Positions 21,237-31,776 are shown, counted from the first letter of the stretch. The stretch is 64,000 bases of DNA from Enterobacter sp. EA-1 (GCA_002886105.1 CP025776.1:3534001-3598000), one strand, 5' to 3'. Made by a program: numbers and translations. The notes: generated by a model not told the origin, from the sequence alone.

Positions 21237-21676
21237 CAACAATACCGCATTAAAGAAGGCCGGCCTGAAAGTCACGCTTCCTCGGTTAAAAAATCCCTCG
21301 GAAGTTCTTCAGGAGCCGGATAACCATCATGTCAGTGCGGAAGATTTATACAAGCGACTGATCGACATGGGCGAAGATCGGCCCGCTACGGTTTACCGTG
21401 TATTGAACCAGTTCGATGACGCCGGCATTGTGACCCGTCATAACTTCGAAGGCGGCAAGTCCGTTTTTGAACTGACCCAGCAACATCACCACGATCACCT
21501 GATTTGGCCTCCTGATTGCGGCAAAGTGATCGAATTCAGTGATGATTCTATTGAAGCGCGTCAGCGTGAAATCGCCGCCAAACACGGCATTCGTCTGACG
21601 AACCACAGTCTCTACCTGTATGGCCACTGCGCTGAAGGTGACTGCCGCGAAGATGAAAGCGCACGACGCGAAATAA
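21229..21676 (+). CDS. fur: Ferric uptake regulator Fur (error-laden copy)
   Basis: Fur is the iron-sensing repressor. The ATG at 21229 gives MTDNNTALKKAGLKVTLPRL, then winged-helix and dimer parts with ATVYRVLNQFDDAGIV and QQHHHDHLI. The frame looks open but several changes cancel out. The expected LKILEVLQ reads LKNPSEVLQ through three extra bases within about 16. MGEEIGLATV reads MGEDRPATV. The zinc-ligand pair CLDC reads WPPDC, again through three added bases. The true end is probably SAHDAK with a TAA at 21676; the raw frame runs on to 21705. Family length is 148 residues. The protein should be repaired before any structural use. Confidence 0.92.
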
Positions 21677-21691
21677 TCCATTCTGATATGC

Positions 21692-21721
21692 AAAAGCCAA
21701 CCTGACGGTTGGCTTTTTTTT
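21692..21721 (+). terminator. fur terminator
   Basis: The stem AAAGCCAACC/GGTTGGCTTT has a TGAC loop and runs into eight T. It is a textbook Rho-independent terminator 16 bases after the repaired fur stop. Confidence 0.92.
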
Positions 21722-21771
21722 AGTTGCCGGATAACAGCAGCAGACTGCGCCTTATCTGGCTTGCATAGCGA

Positions 21772-24428
21772 TCACGCCTTGACACTATCCACGACTCACG
21801 CGTTTTCCGTCCGGGCTGGCAGTGCGCACCTGCAGTCCCCACTCACCTGCGGACGAGCGCTATCGTTATAACGCTGCCAGTGTTTGCCGCCATCGGTAGA
21901 GTACTCCACCACCATGCCGTGGAAGCTGGTGTTGGCTTCAAGCACGCCGCCCACCACGCGAGCACCCGGCACCGGCAGGCGGTAATGAATACCCGCTTTA
22001 TCCAGTTTCGCCAGCTCGCGACTGCCTAACACGTTGGCAAAGCGCGTCCAGTCTTTATCCAGGCACGAACATCGACCATGTGCGTTTCACCGCCTTTATA
22101 CTCACGCCCGGCTTTGTAGTCCTGCCCCGGTGCCGCGCGATGCCATGCGCGCTCCGCCACCGCAACCAGACGCGGATAGATCATATACTCCATCTGGTTA
22201 TCGGTGCGTACCACTTCGCTCCACAACTGTGCGGAGAGACCATACGCCCCGTGCCACGGTTTATCTGACTTCGCGGTAAAGGGGTTGCCATCCCGGTCGA
22301 CAGAGGTTTCGGCGTTTTGCGGCATATTGTCCGGCGCGAAACTGAAGATCTTGCGTTCGTCGCTAAAGCGCGTACCCCAGTAATAGCCGCTCTCTTGCGG
22401 GTTCACTTCATACGGGAAATCGAGATAGACATAATCCGGGTTGGAGACAATAACGCGGAACCCTTTGTTCGCCCAGTCATTAACCGAGTCAAAACCGCCC
22501 CAGTAGAGCGTATCCCAGAAGTTAACGTTGACATGGTCGGTGGCGAATACCGACGCGTCTTTGGCATCTTTCAGACCATCCTGCCGTGCCTGCATCGTAT
22601 TAATGCCGCGTGCTTTCACCTGTTTGCTGACTTCAACGCCAAAATAGCTGGAAAGATGCTCAACATCCGTCACTTTTCCGTCGTTGATCATCGCCTGACA
22701 CGCCTGCGACTTCGCCCACGGCTTGTCCTGCTTGCTCTTATCGATGATGCCTTTGCCCGCCTCCGGGTTCTTCTGATCGGTGTAGCCAACGCCGAGGTAA
22801 ATATTTTTCGCCCTCATCGCCGCCAAAATGCCAGTTTGCAGCGGCAGGCCCGCCTCTTTATGCATCTGCTGGATTTCACCGATCACTTTGTCGACAAAAT
22901 TGCGTGACGAGTCGAGGCACGGGTTAAGGTAGCCGGTACGGTTATAAACTGTACCCCGGTCGTGTTGGAGGTATCCGTTGGATCCAGCAAGCGGAACTGC
23001 GCCGCAGCCTGCTCGTTGCCCTCTTTCATCAGTCGATCGTAACGGGCTTCCATGGAGATCACTGCCGCACGCGCATGGGCCGGCATGTCGATTTCCGGAA
23101 TGACCTCGATCTGCCGGGCTTTCGCATACTTCCAGGATCTCGATGTAATCCACGCGGGTAAAGAAACCGCTCCCGTTGTTGTTGCTGTCCGGGCCAGAAC
23201 CCAGTTGCGGCAGCAGGCAGGTTTTTTTCGCTCAGATCGTGGCAACGTTTGCTGCCAATATCGGTCAGCTCCGGCAGGCCGGGGATCTCTAATACGCCAG
23301 CCTTCATCATCGCTGAGATGAAAGTGGAATTTATTCAGTTTGTAGGCCGCCATCTGATCCAACAGACGCAGTACCGCGTCCTTGCTGTGGAAGTTACGCC
23401 CGACATCCAACTGAATTGCGCGGTAATCAAAGCGTGGCGCATCTTTAGCGTCCAGCACGGCAACTTTCATTGCACCTGTCGTTGGGATCAGCGACAGCAG
23501 TGATTGTAAACCGTAGAACACCCCGGCCTGATCGTAACCGGTTACTACGGCTTCTTTCGCGCCAATATGCAAGGTATAAGCGCCAGATACCGCCTCGTCG
23601 CCGTTGAAATCACGGGTCGCAATGACGCTGCGAACAGGATAGCTCCCCGCTTTCACCCCCAGCAGCGCAAAACGGGTTTTCACCGCGTCCTGCGCATCAC
23701 GACTCAGCGCAGAGAGAGATCCAGTTTCACACCGTTGCTCAGATCGACATCCTGCCCGTGGATTTTCACCGCCTGAGGCGTAGGGACAATCTGCCCGCGC
23801 AGGGTTTGCAGGTTCAGCGTTTTTACATCACTGTTTTTCTCAAAGCGCGCTTCAGCCGTCATCAGAATCGTTTTTATCATCCGCCGTGCGCTTCCACTGC
23901 TCGCCCAGCGGGCTGACAAACTGCGACAACGTTTCGGTGTCGGTATTGGCAATCACTTTTGCCGTTGCCCCGTCGGAGGCCACGTACCAACGCGGGATCA
24001 CATCGGTAATAAACAACTGCCAGTACTCATTGATAATCGGGATCTCTACCGACTGTTTTGCCGGAAAACCGGTGAATTTCTCCGTTGGCTCCAGCTTGTG
24101 CAGATCGCCCATAATGTGGGTGACTTTAAACTGATCATTCGCAACATTGAGGATCTGCCGGATGCTGTGAAAATAAATCGCCCAGTCTTTATCCGTCACC
24201 GCAGCGCCGTTATTGGTCAGGGGTGACCACGGCTTTGTTACACGATGCCCAGTCGGCGCCCAGTTTGGCGCAATCCACACCATTCTGCGCCGCGTGGTTA
24301 TCCGTAATGGCGTAGTTAAGATGAAACTGGCTGATGGCATCGACGGTACGTTGATTCGCCAGCGCCGCCGGGCTGCTTAGGATCCCCAGTATCGTACTGG
24401 CCAGTATCGTTAAGCGTACGTTTTTCAT
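21772..24428 (-). CDS. chb: Chitobiase, GH20 beta-N-acetylhexosaminidase (frameshifted copy)
   Basis: Chitobiase splits N,N'-diacetylchitobiose and short chito-oligosaccharides into GlcNAc, probably in the periplasm. The ATG at 24428 starts a signal peptide ([20 protein letters not shown], then AALA). The order matches Serratia Chb, about 885 residues: a carbohydrate-binding N-terminal domain, a GH20 TIM barrel with [22 protein letters not shown] and the catalytic Asp-Glu of HFGGDE (near 22815, after removing one G), [18 protein letters not shown], and a C-terminal domain ([14 protein letters not shown]). The corrected end is SRVDSVKA, TGA at 21772. At least six frame breaks occur. It follows chiP by 45 bases and takes the place of chiQ. 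Confidence 0.92.
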
Positions 24429-24445
24429 GACTTATTCCTTGTATT

Positions 24446-24465
24446 TTGCCGGGCTACCCCGGCAA
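24446..24465 (-). other. Hairpin between chiP and chb
   Basis: A stem TTGCCGGG/CCCGGCAA with a four-base loop lies between the chiP stop and the chb start, without a T-run. It could be a processing or stabilising element in a shared chiP-chb transcript; its role is unknown. Confidence 0.5.
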
Positions 24466-24473
24466 ATAACGCA

Positions 24474-25876
24474 TCAAAAAATGGTGAATGGGGCGATAAC
24501 CATAAACTTCACGTCGCGCTCATCCCTCGGAAGATGTTGCCGTAACCGCCGGAGTAGCTCGGGATATCGGAATGGTTGTCGTACTGGGTGAAGTGCAGTT
24601 TGAACATCGTGCCTTTTGCCCGGCCATCCTGAACGGTGTAAATCGCATCCGGGCTGTAGGCGGACTCTTTCAGACGGTAGTTCGGATCGTAGTACGCGTC
24701 CGGAGTGGCCATATCGGCAGGTTTAGCATCCCGGTGCGTAGGCATAAGACGCGCCGACCGCAAAACCAGTGCAGATTCCAGCCTTTCAGGTCATACATCG
24801 CGCCGAAGAAAATGGCCTTTTCGCCGTTGGCGTTAAAGTCAGAGCGGTTATCCCACCACACATCCAGACGACCGTTGGAGGAAGCATAAGTAGGGGTCAT
24901 ACGTTGCAGGAAGTAGCCCTGTTGGCCATCGGCTTTAACCCACGTGCCTTCAAGGCGGAGATCGACCGGGCCAACTTTATAACCGAAGGTCAATGCCTGC
25001 AGCCGGGCGGCGCCATCATAGATATCATTCACACCGCCATCGCTGACTTTATCGCGGGTGCCGTAGAACTGGTAGCTGGTGGTCAGCGGGTTGCCAACCA
25101 CATTGAATTTGTAGCTGGCTTTGGCGAAGTACTGATCCACATACCCTTCCGCCTGACCGAATGCAGCTTCCAGAATCAGATCGTTTTTGAAGTCATATTT
25201 CGCGCCAACGGAGTGGAGATAGTCGACTTTGGTCTTTTTATCGTTCTGATAAAATTTGTCCATTTCGATATGCCACGGCGACTTGTACTCGTTGGTCCAC
25301 ATGTAGGAGAAGCTCAGCGCACCCGCGTTGCCATAATCAAACACCGCGCCGGCTTCCGCCCCCTGGTAAGTCCCCGGCATAAAGCTCCAGTGCGGCGCTA
25401 ATAATGTCTGCCCGGTAGGCTGAATATAACCGGCGCGCGCCCAGACCGGGCCGTATTTAAATTTCGCCGCGGCTTTATACAGGCTGACCCCGCTCTTATC
25501 TCCTGACCAGTCTTCTTTGTAGGCTTTATTGCTGGAAGAGAAGGCAATTTCATTAGGGTGTGCGCTGTCGCCATTTTCCGCCATTTCAATGGCGGTGAAG
25601 GCGGCAATATCCAGCCGAACATATCGGCGGCATAACCCGACTGGAAATCCAGGAGCTGCCATTCCACGTTGAGTGCGACAGGTTGGTTTTGTATTTGCTG
25701 TCCAGAACATCTTTACGGTCACGTTCACGCTGCCAGTAATAAATACCGCCCGTGAGCGTGGAATCATCGATAAAGCCTGCTGCATGAACGTCTGAAGATG
25801 CAACCCAACCCGACATTGCTGTGATACCGGCGATAGCCAGCGCCAGCGTACTGCGTTTGCCACTAAATGTACGCAT
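24474..25876 (-). CDS. chiP: Chitoporin ChiP (frameshifted copy)
   Basis: ChiP (YbfM) is an OprD-family outer-membrane porin for chito-oligosaccharides. The ATG at 25876 gives [20 protein letters not shown], a signal peptide, then [20 protein letters not shown]. Beta-strand-rich segments follow: [53 protein letters not shown] and [20 protein letters not shown]. The C-terminus MVIAPFTIF ends in Phe, as outer-membrane barrels usually do. About 467 codons, against 468 residues in E. coli. Breaks lie near 25700, 25620, 24750 and 24530. NagC operators and a ChiX pairing site lie upstream. Confidence 0.94.
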
Positions 25877-25880
25877 GTGT

Positions 25881-25896
25881 GATTCCTTATTGACGG
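25881..25896 (-). promoter_or_regulatory. ChiX sRNA pairing site in chiP leader
   Basis: The chiP leader reads CCGTCAATAAGGAATC just before the start codon and includes the ribosome-binding site. It is complementary, apart from one or two positions, to the seed of the ChiX (MicM) RNA, which silences chiP in E. coli and Salmonella. The match was made from memory of ChiX; the chiX gene is not in this window. Confidence 0.65.
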
Positions 25897-25990
25897 ATAG
25901 AAAATCGCCATGACGGCGAGAAAAGAAAACACCAATCATTACAGGTAGTTATAAAATACCCCCGAATTAACTACCGTCTTAAGAGTATTT

Positions 25991-26003
25991 TTCGCGACGC
26001 GAA
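25991..26003. promoter_or_regulatory. NagC operator, chiP-proximal
   Basis: TTCGCGACGCGAA with AT-rich flanks is a near-perfect palindrome like NagC operators. It lies about 115 bases upstream of chiP. A second copy with the same core is centred 223 bases further on. Confidence 0.75.
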
Positions 26004-26213
26004 TTATCAATGCCTTTAAGTGAGCAAAATGCAAGACTATGACGAAGTGCACATAATCAGACGCATTTTGTAACAGGATGCTTAATTTTTGAGAATAACT
26101 AAAAAATACTTATATTTTCTATAGTTAACTTAAGAATGATAACGGTTACAGCAGCAAAATTGTGTGCTGTTATCTTTTCTGATAAAGGAAAGGTCAATAA
26201 GACGACATATTAA

Positions 26214-26226
26214 TTCGCGACGCGAA
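26214..26226. promoter_or_regulatory. NagC operator, chiP-distal
   Basis: This site has the identical core TTCGCGACGCGAA, flanked by TAA and TGTTAA. It lies between the glnS terminator and chiP. Paired with the proximal site it suggests NagC repression by DNA looping, as known for nag control regions. Confidence 0.72.
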
Positions 26227-26258
26227 TGTTAATGGGCGGTAACCAGCTAATCGATAAG

Positions 26259-26290
26259 CAAAAAAAACGCCGCGGGACGCGGCGTTTGGA
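26259..26290 (-). terminator. glnS terminator
   Basis: On the minus strand the stem AACGCCGCG/CGCGGCGTT with a three-base loop is followed by a run of eight T. It lies about 30 bases past the glnS stop. Confidence 0.9.
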
Positions 26291-26315
26291 AGAGGATTGT
26301 TCAGGGTTGACCGGA

Positions 26316-27983
26316 TCAGTCGCCGATTTTAGCCCGGTGTCGCGCAGACCAACGGTACGGTTAAACACCGCTTTGGTAGCGCTTGCATGGCGGCTATCGA
26401 GGCAGAAATAGCCCTCACGCTCGAACTGGTAGGCTTTACCGGCTTCCGCCTCTTTCAGTGAAGGCTCGGCATACCCCTGTTTAATGATCAGCGATTCCGG
26501 GTTGATGGTCGCCGGAAATCTTCCGCAGCGCCCGGATTCGGAATACTGAACAAGCGGTCGTACAGAGGATTTCAACCGGCATTGCATGCGGAGCGCTGAC
26601 CCAGTGGATCACGCCTTTCACTTTGCGACCGTCTGCCGGATCTTTGCTCAGGGTTTCCGCATCATATGAACAGAAAATCGTGGTGATATTGCCTTCGGCG
26701 TCTTTCTCCACACGCTCTGCTTTGATCACGTACGCGTTACGCAGGCGCACTTCTTTGCCCAGCACCAGACGTTTGTACTGCTTATTGGCTTCTTCGCGGA
26801 AATCTGCGCGATCGATCCAAATCTCACCGCTGAACGGCACTTCGCGGGTGCCCATTTCTGGCTTGTTCGGATGATTCGGCATGGAGATGATTTCGCTGCC
26901 GCCCTGCGGGTAGTTTTCGATAACCAGTTTCACCGGATCGATAACCGCCATCGCGCGCGGGGCGTTTTCGTTCAGATCTTCACGAATGCAGGATTCCAGC
27001 GACGCCATCTCAATGGTGTTGTCTTGTTTGGTCACACCGATACGTTTACAGAACTCACGCACGGAAGCCGCGGTATAACCGCGGCGGCGTAAACCGGAAA
27101 TCGTCGGCATACGCGGGTCATCCCAGCCTTCCACGTGCTTATCGGTCACCAGCAGGTTCAGCTTACGCTTGGACATGACGGTGTATTCCAGATTCAGACG
27201 CGAAAACTCGTACTGCCGCGGATGAACCGGGATGGTGATGTTGTCCAGAACCCAGTCATAAAGACGGCGGTTATCCCGGAATTCCAGCGTACACAGTGAA
27301 TGGGTGATGCCTTCCAGCGCATCGCTGATGCAGTGGGTAAAGTCATACATCGGGTAGATGCACCACTTGTTGCCGGTCTGGTGATGCTCGGCAAATTTGA
27401 TGCGATACAGCACCGGATCGCGCATCACGATAAACGGCGAGGCCATATCGATTTTCGCGCGCAGGCAGGCTTTACCTTCTTCGAAGCCGCCGCTGCGCAT
27501 TTTTTCTCGAACAGCGCGAGGTTATCTTCCACGCTGCGATCGCGGTACGGGCTGTTTTACCCGGCTGCGTCAGCGTACCGCGGTATTCGCGGATCTCTTC
27601 GGCAGAGAGTTCATCAACATACGCCGGTGCCTTTGTTGATCAGCTCAATCGCGTACTGGTGCAATTGATCGAAGTAATCAGAGGAGTAGCAGATATTGCC
27701 GGACCAGTGGAAGCCCAACCATTGCACATCGTTTTGATCGACTCAACGTACTCGATGTCTTCTTTTACCGGGTTAGTGTCATCGAAACGCAGGTTGCACT
27801 GCCCTTGATAATCCCCCGGGCGATACCGAAGTTCAGGCAGATAGATTTCGCGTGGCCAATGTGCAGATAGCCATTCGGTTCAGGCGGAAAACGGGTATGG
27901 ACGGTGGTGTGCTTACCACTGGCCAGATCTTCATCAATGATCTGGCGAATAAAGTTAGTCGGGCGGGCTTCAGCCTCACTCAT
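26316..27983 (-). CDS. glnS: Glutamine--tRNA ligase (frameshifted copy)
   Basis: GlnRS is the class I synthetase that charges tRNA-Gln; seven of its possible partners' neighbours, including four tRNA-Gln genes, lie near 37.4-37.9 kb. The ATG at 27983 gives [20 protein letters not shown]. The HIGH motif appears in [14 protein letters not shown], the KMSKS-like loop as VMSKRKLN. Discriminating regions such as [20 protein letters not shown] and [20 protein letters not shown] are intact. It ends RDTWAKIGD after correction, TGA at 26316. The span is 556 codons (E. coli 554 residues). Breaks lie near 27800, 27720, 27625, 27555, 27505, 26540 and 26340. Confidence 0.94.
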
Positions 27984-28067
27984 CACGGGGTTCCTCAAAG
28001 CGTAAACAACATATAACGGTGCATGATCTAATAAGAGGACGCAGGAAACAACCTTTACTTATACAAA

Positions 28068-28502
28068 TCAGCGATGCCCGCTGGAAATAGAGTCTGCGTA
28101 CTCGTCCACATACCGGCAGCGCTCTGTTTGCGCAGCTGGCGTAAGGATCAGCGGGCTGCGGATCTCCTCACCCTCGCCGCTACGGGGCGCATAGCCCGGT
28201 GCGTCGATACACCAGCTCCAGCGATAAAAATGGGTGCCATGGAGGAAGAAAATACTCTTCTCCCACTGCGATTTTTTTTTCGACGTGGATATGCCCTGCG
28301 CGTCCGCCACCGGAATGACTCCGGCGGCGGAAAATACCCCGGAGGTGAACGTCCGGTGCGCACCCACAGGGTGGCATTTGAGAGCGGTTCACCCTCGCGA
28401 TTACGCACATCAATATCGTAACCGGTGGCGAATCATCGCATAGCGCGGCAAACAACCGCTCAGCGTCAGCAGCAAGCAGAGTGAAAACAGCATCCGTTTC
28501 AT
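28068..28502 (-). CDS. Putative lipoprotein of unknown function (frameshifted)
   Basis: The ATG at 28502 follows GGAG and gives MKRMLFSLCLLLTLSGCLPRY, a lipoprotein signal with lipobox LSGC. After a break near 28430 comes YDIDVRNREGEPLSNATLWV, then, after another near 28340, a region with SKKKSQWEKSIFFLHGTHFY and WCIDAPGYAPRSGEG. The total is about 144 residues. The DIDVRN-x-x-G-x-PL-x-x-A pattern looks like a beta-sandwich of the carboxypeptidase-regulatory type, but that is only an impression. It stands alone between the nagE terminator and glnS, 84 bases before glnS. I do not recognise it in E. coli at this place. Confidence 0.65.
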
Positions 28503-28555
28503 CACACATCTCCATGAAAGCGAGGCACGAGTATGGCACTGATTGATATCGGGGT

Positions 28556-28590
28556 AGAAAAAAAAGCGGCGGGTTTTCCCCGCCGCTTAA
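28556..28590 (-). terminator. nagE terminator
   Basis: On the minus strand the GC-rich stem AAGCGGCGGG/CCCGCCGCTT is followed by a long T-run. It lies 25-60 bases after the nagE stop, ahead of the lipoprotein gene. Confidence 0.9.
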
Positions 28591-28615
28591 GGCATCAATG
28601 CTGACTCAGGAGCAA

Positions 28616-30646
28616 CTACTTGCCTTTAATGTCATACAGAGACGTCTGACCCGCCACAACGTGACCCTGCGCTTTAACGACCAGACCGGAGAAGTCGTCA
28701 ATATTGCTGACCACAACCGGGCTAATCATCGAACGCGCGCGTTGGCATTGAGGTATGCCAGATCCATTTCAAGGATCGGCTGACCTGCCACTACATCTGC
28801 GCCTCTTCCACCAGTCGGGTAAAGCCCTGACCGCCCAGCGCGACGGTATCGATGCCCATATGAACAACGATCTCCGCGCCTTTTCTGTTTCCGGTGCAAA
28901 ACGCATGGTTAGTGTTGAAGATTTTCACAATGGTGCCCGCTGCCGGCGAAACCACCACGCTTTCCGTCGGTTTCACCGCCACGCCGTCACCCACGGCTTT
29001 GCTGGCAAAGGCTTCATCCGGTACCTGATCCAGCGAGAACAGCTCACCTGTTACCGGCGATACCAACTCAGCGATTGTTGTCGCGTTCGGTACCGCCTGA
29101 GGCTTTACCGCAGCCGCCGGAGCCGCATTCGGCGCAGCCCCGGCCAGCAGCCGGAACGTCGCCTGCGGAACGCATTGCGTCAGCGATTTTTTCCGCCACA
29201 AAGCCAACGATAATCTGCACGCCGGTTTTATTCAGACGGATCACGCCGGACGCACCCGGTGCGTTTCGCCATGGATTCGTTCACCAGCGAAGAGTCTTTC
29301 ACCGTTAAACGCAGACGAGTGATGCAGGCATCAATGCCGGTCAGGTTAGCGGAACCGCCGATGGCGGCAATGTACTGACGCGCCAGACCGCTCACATCCT
29401 GCTCGGTATTCGCGCTGACATTCACATCCTTACCGTCTGCTTCGTCACCCGCAACTGCCAGCTCACGGCCCGGCGTCAGCAGGTTGAATTTGGTAATGGT
29501 GAAACGGAAGATCGCATAGTAGATAACGAAGAACACCGGTGGCCTTGTGGGATCAGCATCCACCAGTGGGTCGCCAGCGGGTTACGGGACGACAGCACCA
29601 TATCCACCAGACCGGCGCTGAAGCCGAAACCGGCAATCCACTGCATACTCGCCGCGATAAATACAGAGATACCGGTTAACACCGCATGGATCACATACAG
29701 CACCGGCGCGACGAACATAAAGGAGAATTCCAGCGGCTCGGTAATGCCGGTGAAGAAGGCAGCAAATGCGCCTGCCATCATGATACCCAGCACTTTGGCT
29801 TTATTTTCCGGACGTGCGCAGTGGTAGAATCGCCAGCGCAGCGCCAGTGCAGACCGAACATCATGATCGGGAAGAAGCCCGCCTGATAACGCCCTGTCAC
29901 GCCAACGACCGCTTTACCTGCTTCGATGGACTGTGCGCCGCCAAGGAAGTTAGGAATATCATTAATGCCCGCCACGTCGAACCAGAACACGGAGTTCAGC
30001 GCGTGGTGCAGGCCCACCAGGGGATCAACAAGCGGTTGAAGAAGGCATAAACGCCAGCGCCAATTGAGCCGAGTTTCTGGATATGTTCACCAAAGCCCAC
30101 CAGACCGCTAAACACAACCGGCCAGATGAACATCATGATGAATGCCACCACGATCATCACAAACGAGGTGAGGATCGGCACCAGACGGCGGCCGCTGAAG
30201 AAAGAAAGCGCTTTTGGCAGCTCAACGCTGCTGAAGCGGTTATAGAGTTCCGCAGCAATAATACCGACCAGAATACCCACGAACTGGTTTTTGATTTTTG
30301 CCGAACGCAGCCGGCACCTGATCCGCCGGGATTTTCTGGATCATGGCGACCGCAGCAGGCGAACAGAGCGTGGTCAACACGAGGAAGCCAACGAACCCTG
30401 CCAGCGCCGCAGCGCCATCTTTATCTTTAGACATACCGTACGCGACACCGACCGCAAACAGCACGCCCATGTTGTCGATAATGGCGGAGCCGGACTGAAT
30501 AAAGAACGCCGCCAGCGCGTTTGAACCGCCCCAGCCAACCGGGTCAATCCAGTAACCGACCCCCATCAAAATTGCTGCTGCAGGCAGCGTGGCCACAGGC
30601 ACCATCAGTGCGCGACCAATCTTTGCAGATAACCTAGGATACTCAC
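28616..30646 (-). CDS. nagE: PTS N-acetylglucosamine transporter, EIICBA (frameshifted copy)
   Basis: NagE imports GlcNAc and phosphorylates it to GlcNAc-6-P. A GTG at 30646 follows AGGGGA and gives VSILGYLQ after correction. The membrane IIC domain (about residues 1-370) has LPAAAILMGVGYWIDPVGWG and AGFFPIMMFGL. The IIB domain has the phospho-Cys in IDACITRLRLTV. The IIA domain has AFASKAVGDGVAVKP and the phospho-His in EIVVHMGIDTVAL. The end reads QTSLYDIKGK, TAG at 28616. About 677 codons; E. coli's is slightly shorter. Many breaks occur, among them near 30615, 30300, 29820, 29540, 29260, 29150 and 28800. It diverges from nagBACD. Confidence 0.93.
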
Positions 30647-30759
30647 TTTTATTCCCCTATGAACCCGACGAGAGCTCACTGAAACAGCAGTCGTTTTTTA
30701 TTGTGTAACTAACCTGAAATCACGGCTATTTTCTCACTACACTGCAGAGTGTGTGAAAA

Positions 30760-30780
30760 TTAATTCGCCTCGCAAATTAA
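30760..30780. promoter_or_regulatory. NagC operator, nagE side
   Basis: The palindrome TTAATTCGCCTCGCAAATTAA, centred at 30770, fits the AT-flanked NagC consensus. It is 115 bases upstream of nagE, in the nagE-nagB divergent region. Confidence 0.7.
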
Positions 30781-30791
30781 ATGCGTACTTT

Positions 30792-30807
30792 TGTGATAAA
30801 AATCACT
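30792..30807. promoter_or_regulatory. CRP site of the nag divergent region
   Basis: TGTGA-N6-TCACT is a near-consensus CRP site placed between the two NagC operators, as in E. coli, where CRP activates both nagE and nagB. Confidence 0.8.
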
Positions 30808-30853
30808 AAGTATCGTCAATAACCCTCCTTTTCGCTGGCAAACAATCAAAACT

Positions 30854-30872
30854 TATTTTAAGATTCAAAATA
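30854..30872. promoter_or_regulatory. NagC operator, nagB side
   Basis: The inverted repeat TATTTT-N7-AAAATA is centred 93 bases from the nagE-side operator, about nine helical turns. That spacing matches the looping arrangement described for E. coli nag genes. The core is weaker than the first site. Confidence 0.55.
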
Positions 30873-30974
30873 TCAAGACGGATTGCTCCCTTCTCTGTCA
30901 CGAAACCAGTTAGGCTTAACGCTGAGCTCGCATGCACTCCGTCACTGTTTTCATTTAACTTTCAGAGGTGAATA

Positions 30975-31776
30975 ATGAGACTGATTCCACTGGCGACAGC
31001 AGAACACGTCGGCGAATGGGCGGCCCGCCATATCGTTAACCGCATCAACGCATTCAAACCCACTGCGGATCGTCCGTTTATTCTTGGTCTGCCGACCGGC
31101 GGCACGCCTCTTACCGCATACAAAGCGTTAGTTGAAATGCACAAAGCGGGCCGAGGTTAGTTTCCAGCACGTTGTCACCTTCAACATGGACGAATATGTC
31201 GGTCTGCCGGAAGGATCATCCGGAAAGCTACTACAGCTTTATGCACCGCAATTTCTTTGATCACGTTGATATTCCGGCGGAAAACATTAACCTTCTCGAT
31301 GGCAACGCGCCGGATATTGACGCAGAATGCCGCCGTTACGAAGAAAAGATTCGCGCCTACGGCAAAATTCATCTGTTTATGGGCGGCGTGGGCAACGATG
31401 GCCATATCGCCTTTAACGAACCGGCCTCTTCACTGGCATCACGTACGCGCATTAAAACCCTGACCCATGACACCCGCGTGGCAAACTCACGTTTCTTCGA
31501 TGGTGATGTCAGCGGTGCCGAAATATGCGCTGACCGTTGGCGTGGGCACCCTGCTTGATGCAGAAGAAGTGATGATTCTGGTGCTGGGCGGTGTGAAAGC
31601 GCAAGCGCTGCAAGCGGCTGTTGAAGGCAACGTTAACCACATGTGGACTATCAGTTGCCTGCAACTGCACCCGAAAGCGGTGATCGTCTGTGACGAACCG
31701 TCCACCATGGAACTGAAAGTTAAAACGCTGAAATACTTCCAACGAGTTAGAAGCGGAAAACATCAAAGGTCTGTAG
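30975..31776 (+). CDS. nagB: Glucosamine-6-phosphate deaminase (frameshifted copy)
   Basis: NagB converts glucosamine-6-P to fructose-6-P and ammonia, and is activated by GlcNAc-6-P. The ATG at 30975 gives [20 protein letters not shown]. The phosphate loop [20 protein letters not shown], active-site [29 protein letters not shown] and the C-terminal [10 protein letters not shown] are visible, ending with a TAG at 31776. About 266 residues, as in E. coli. Breaks lie near 31155, 31205, 31515 and 31745. It is the first gene of nagBACD. Confidence 0.94.

Noticed and set aside
24769-25401. Open frame of 210 codons on the plus strand
   Set aside because: It is the antisense shadow of chiP; GC-rich codon use leaves the opposite strand open.
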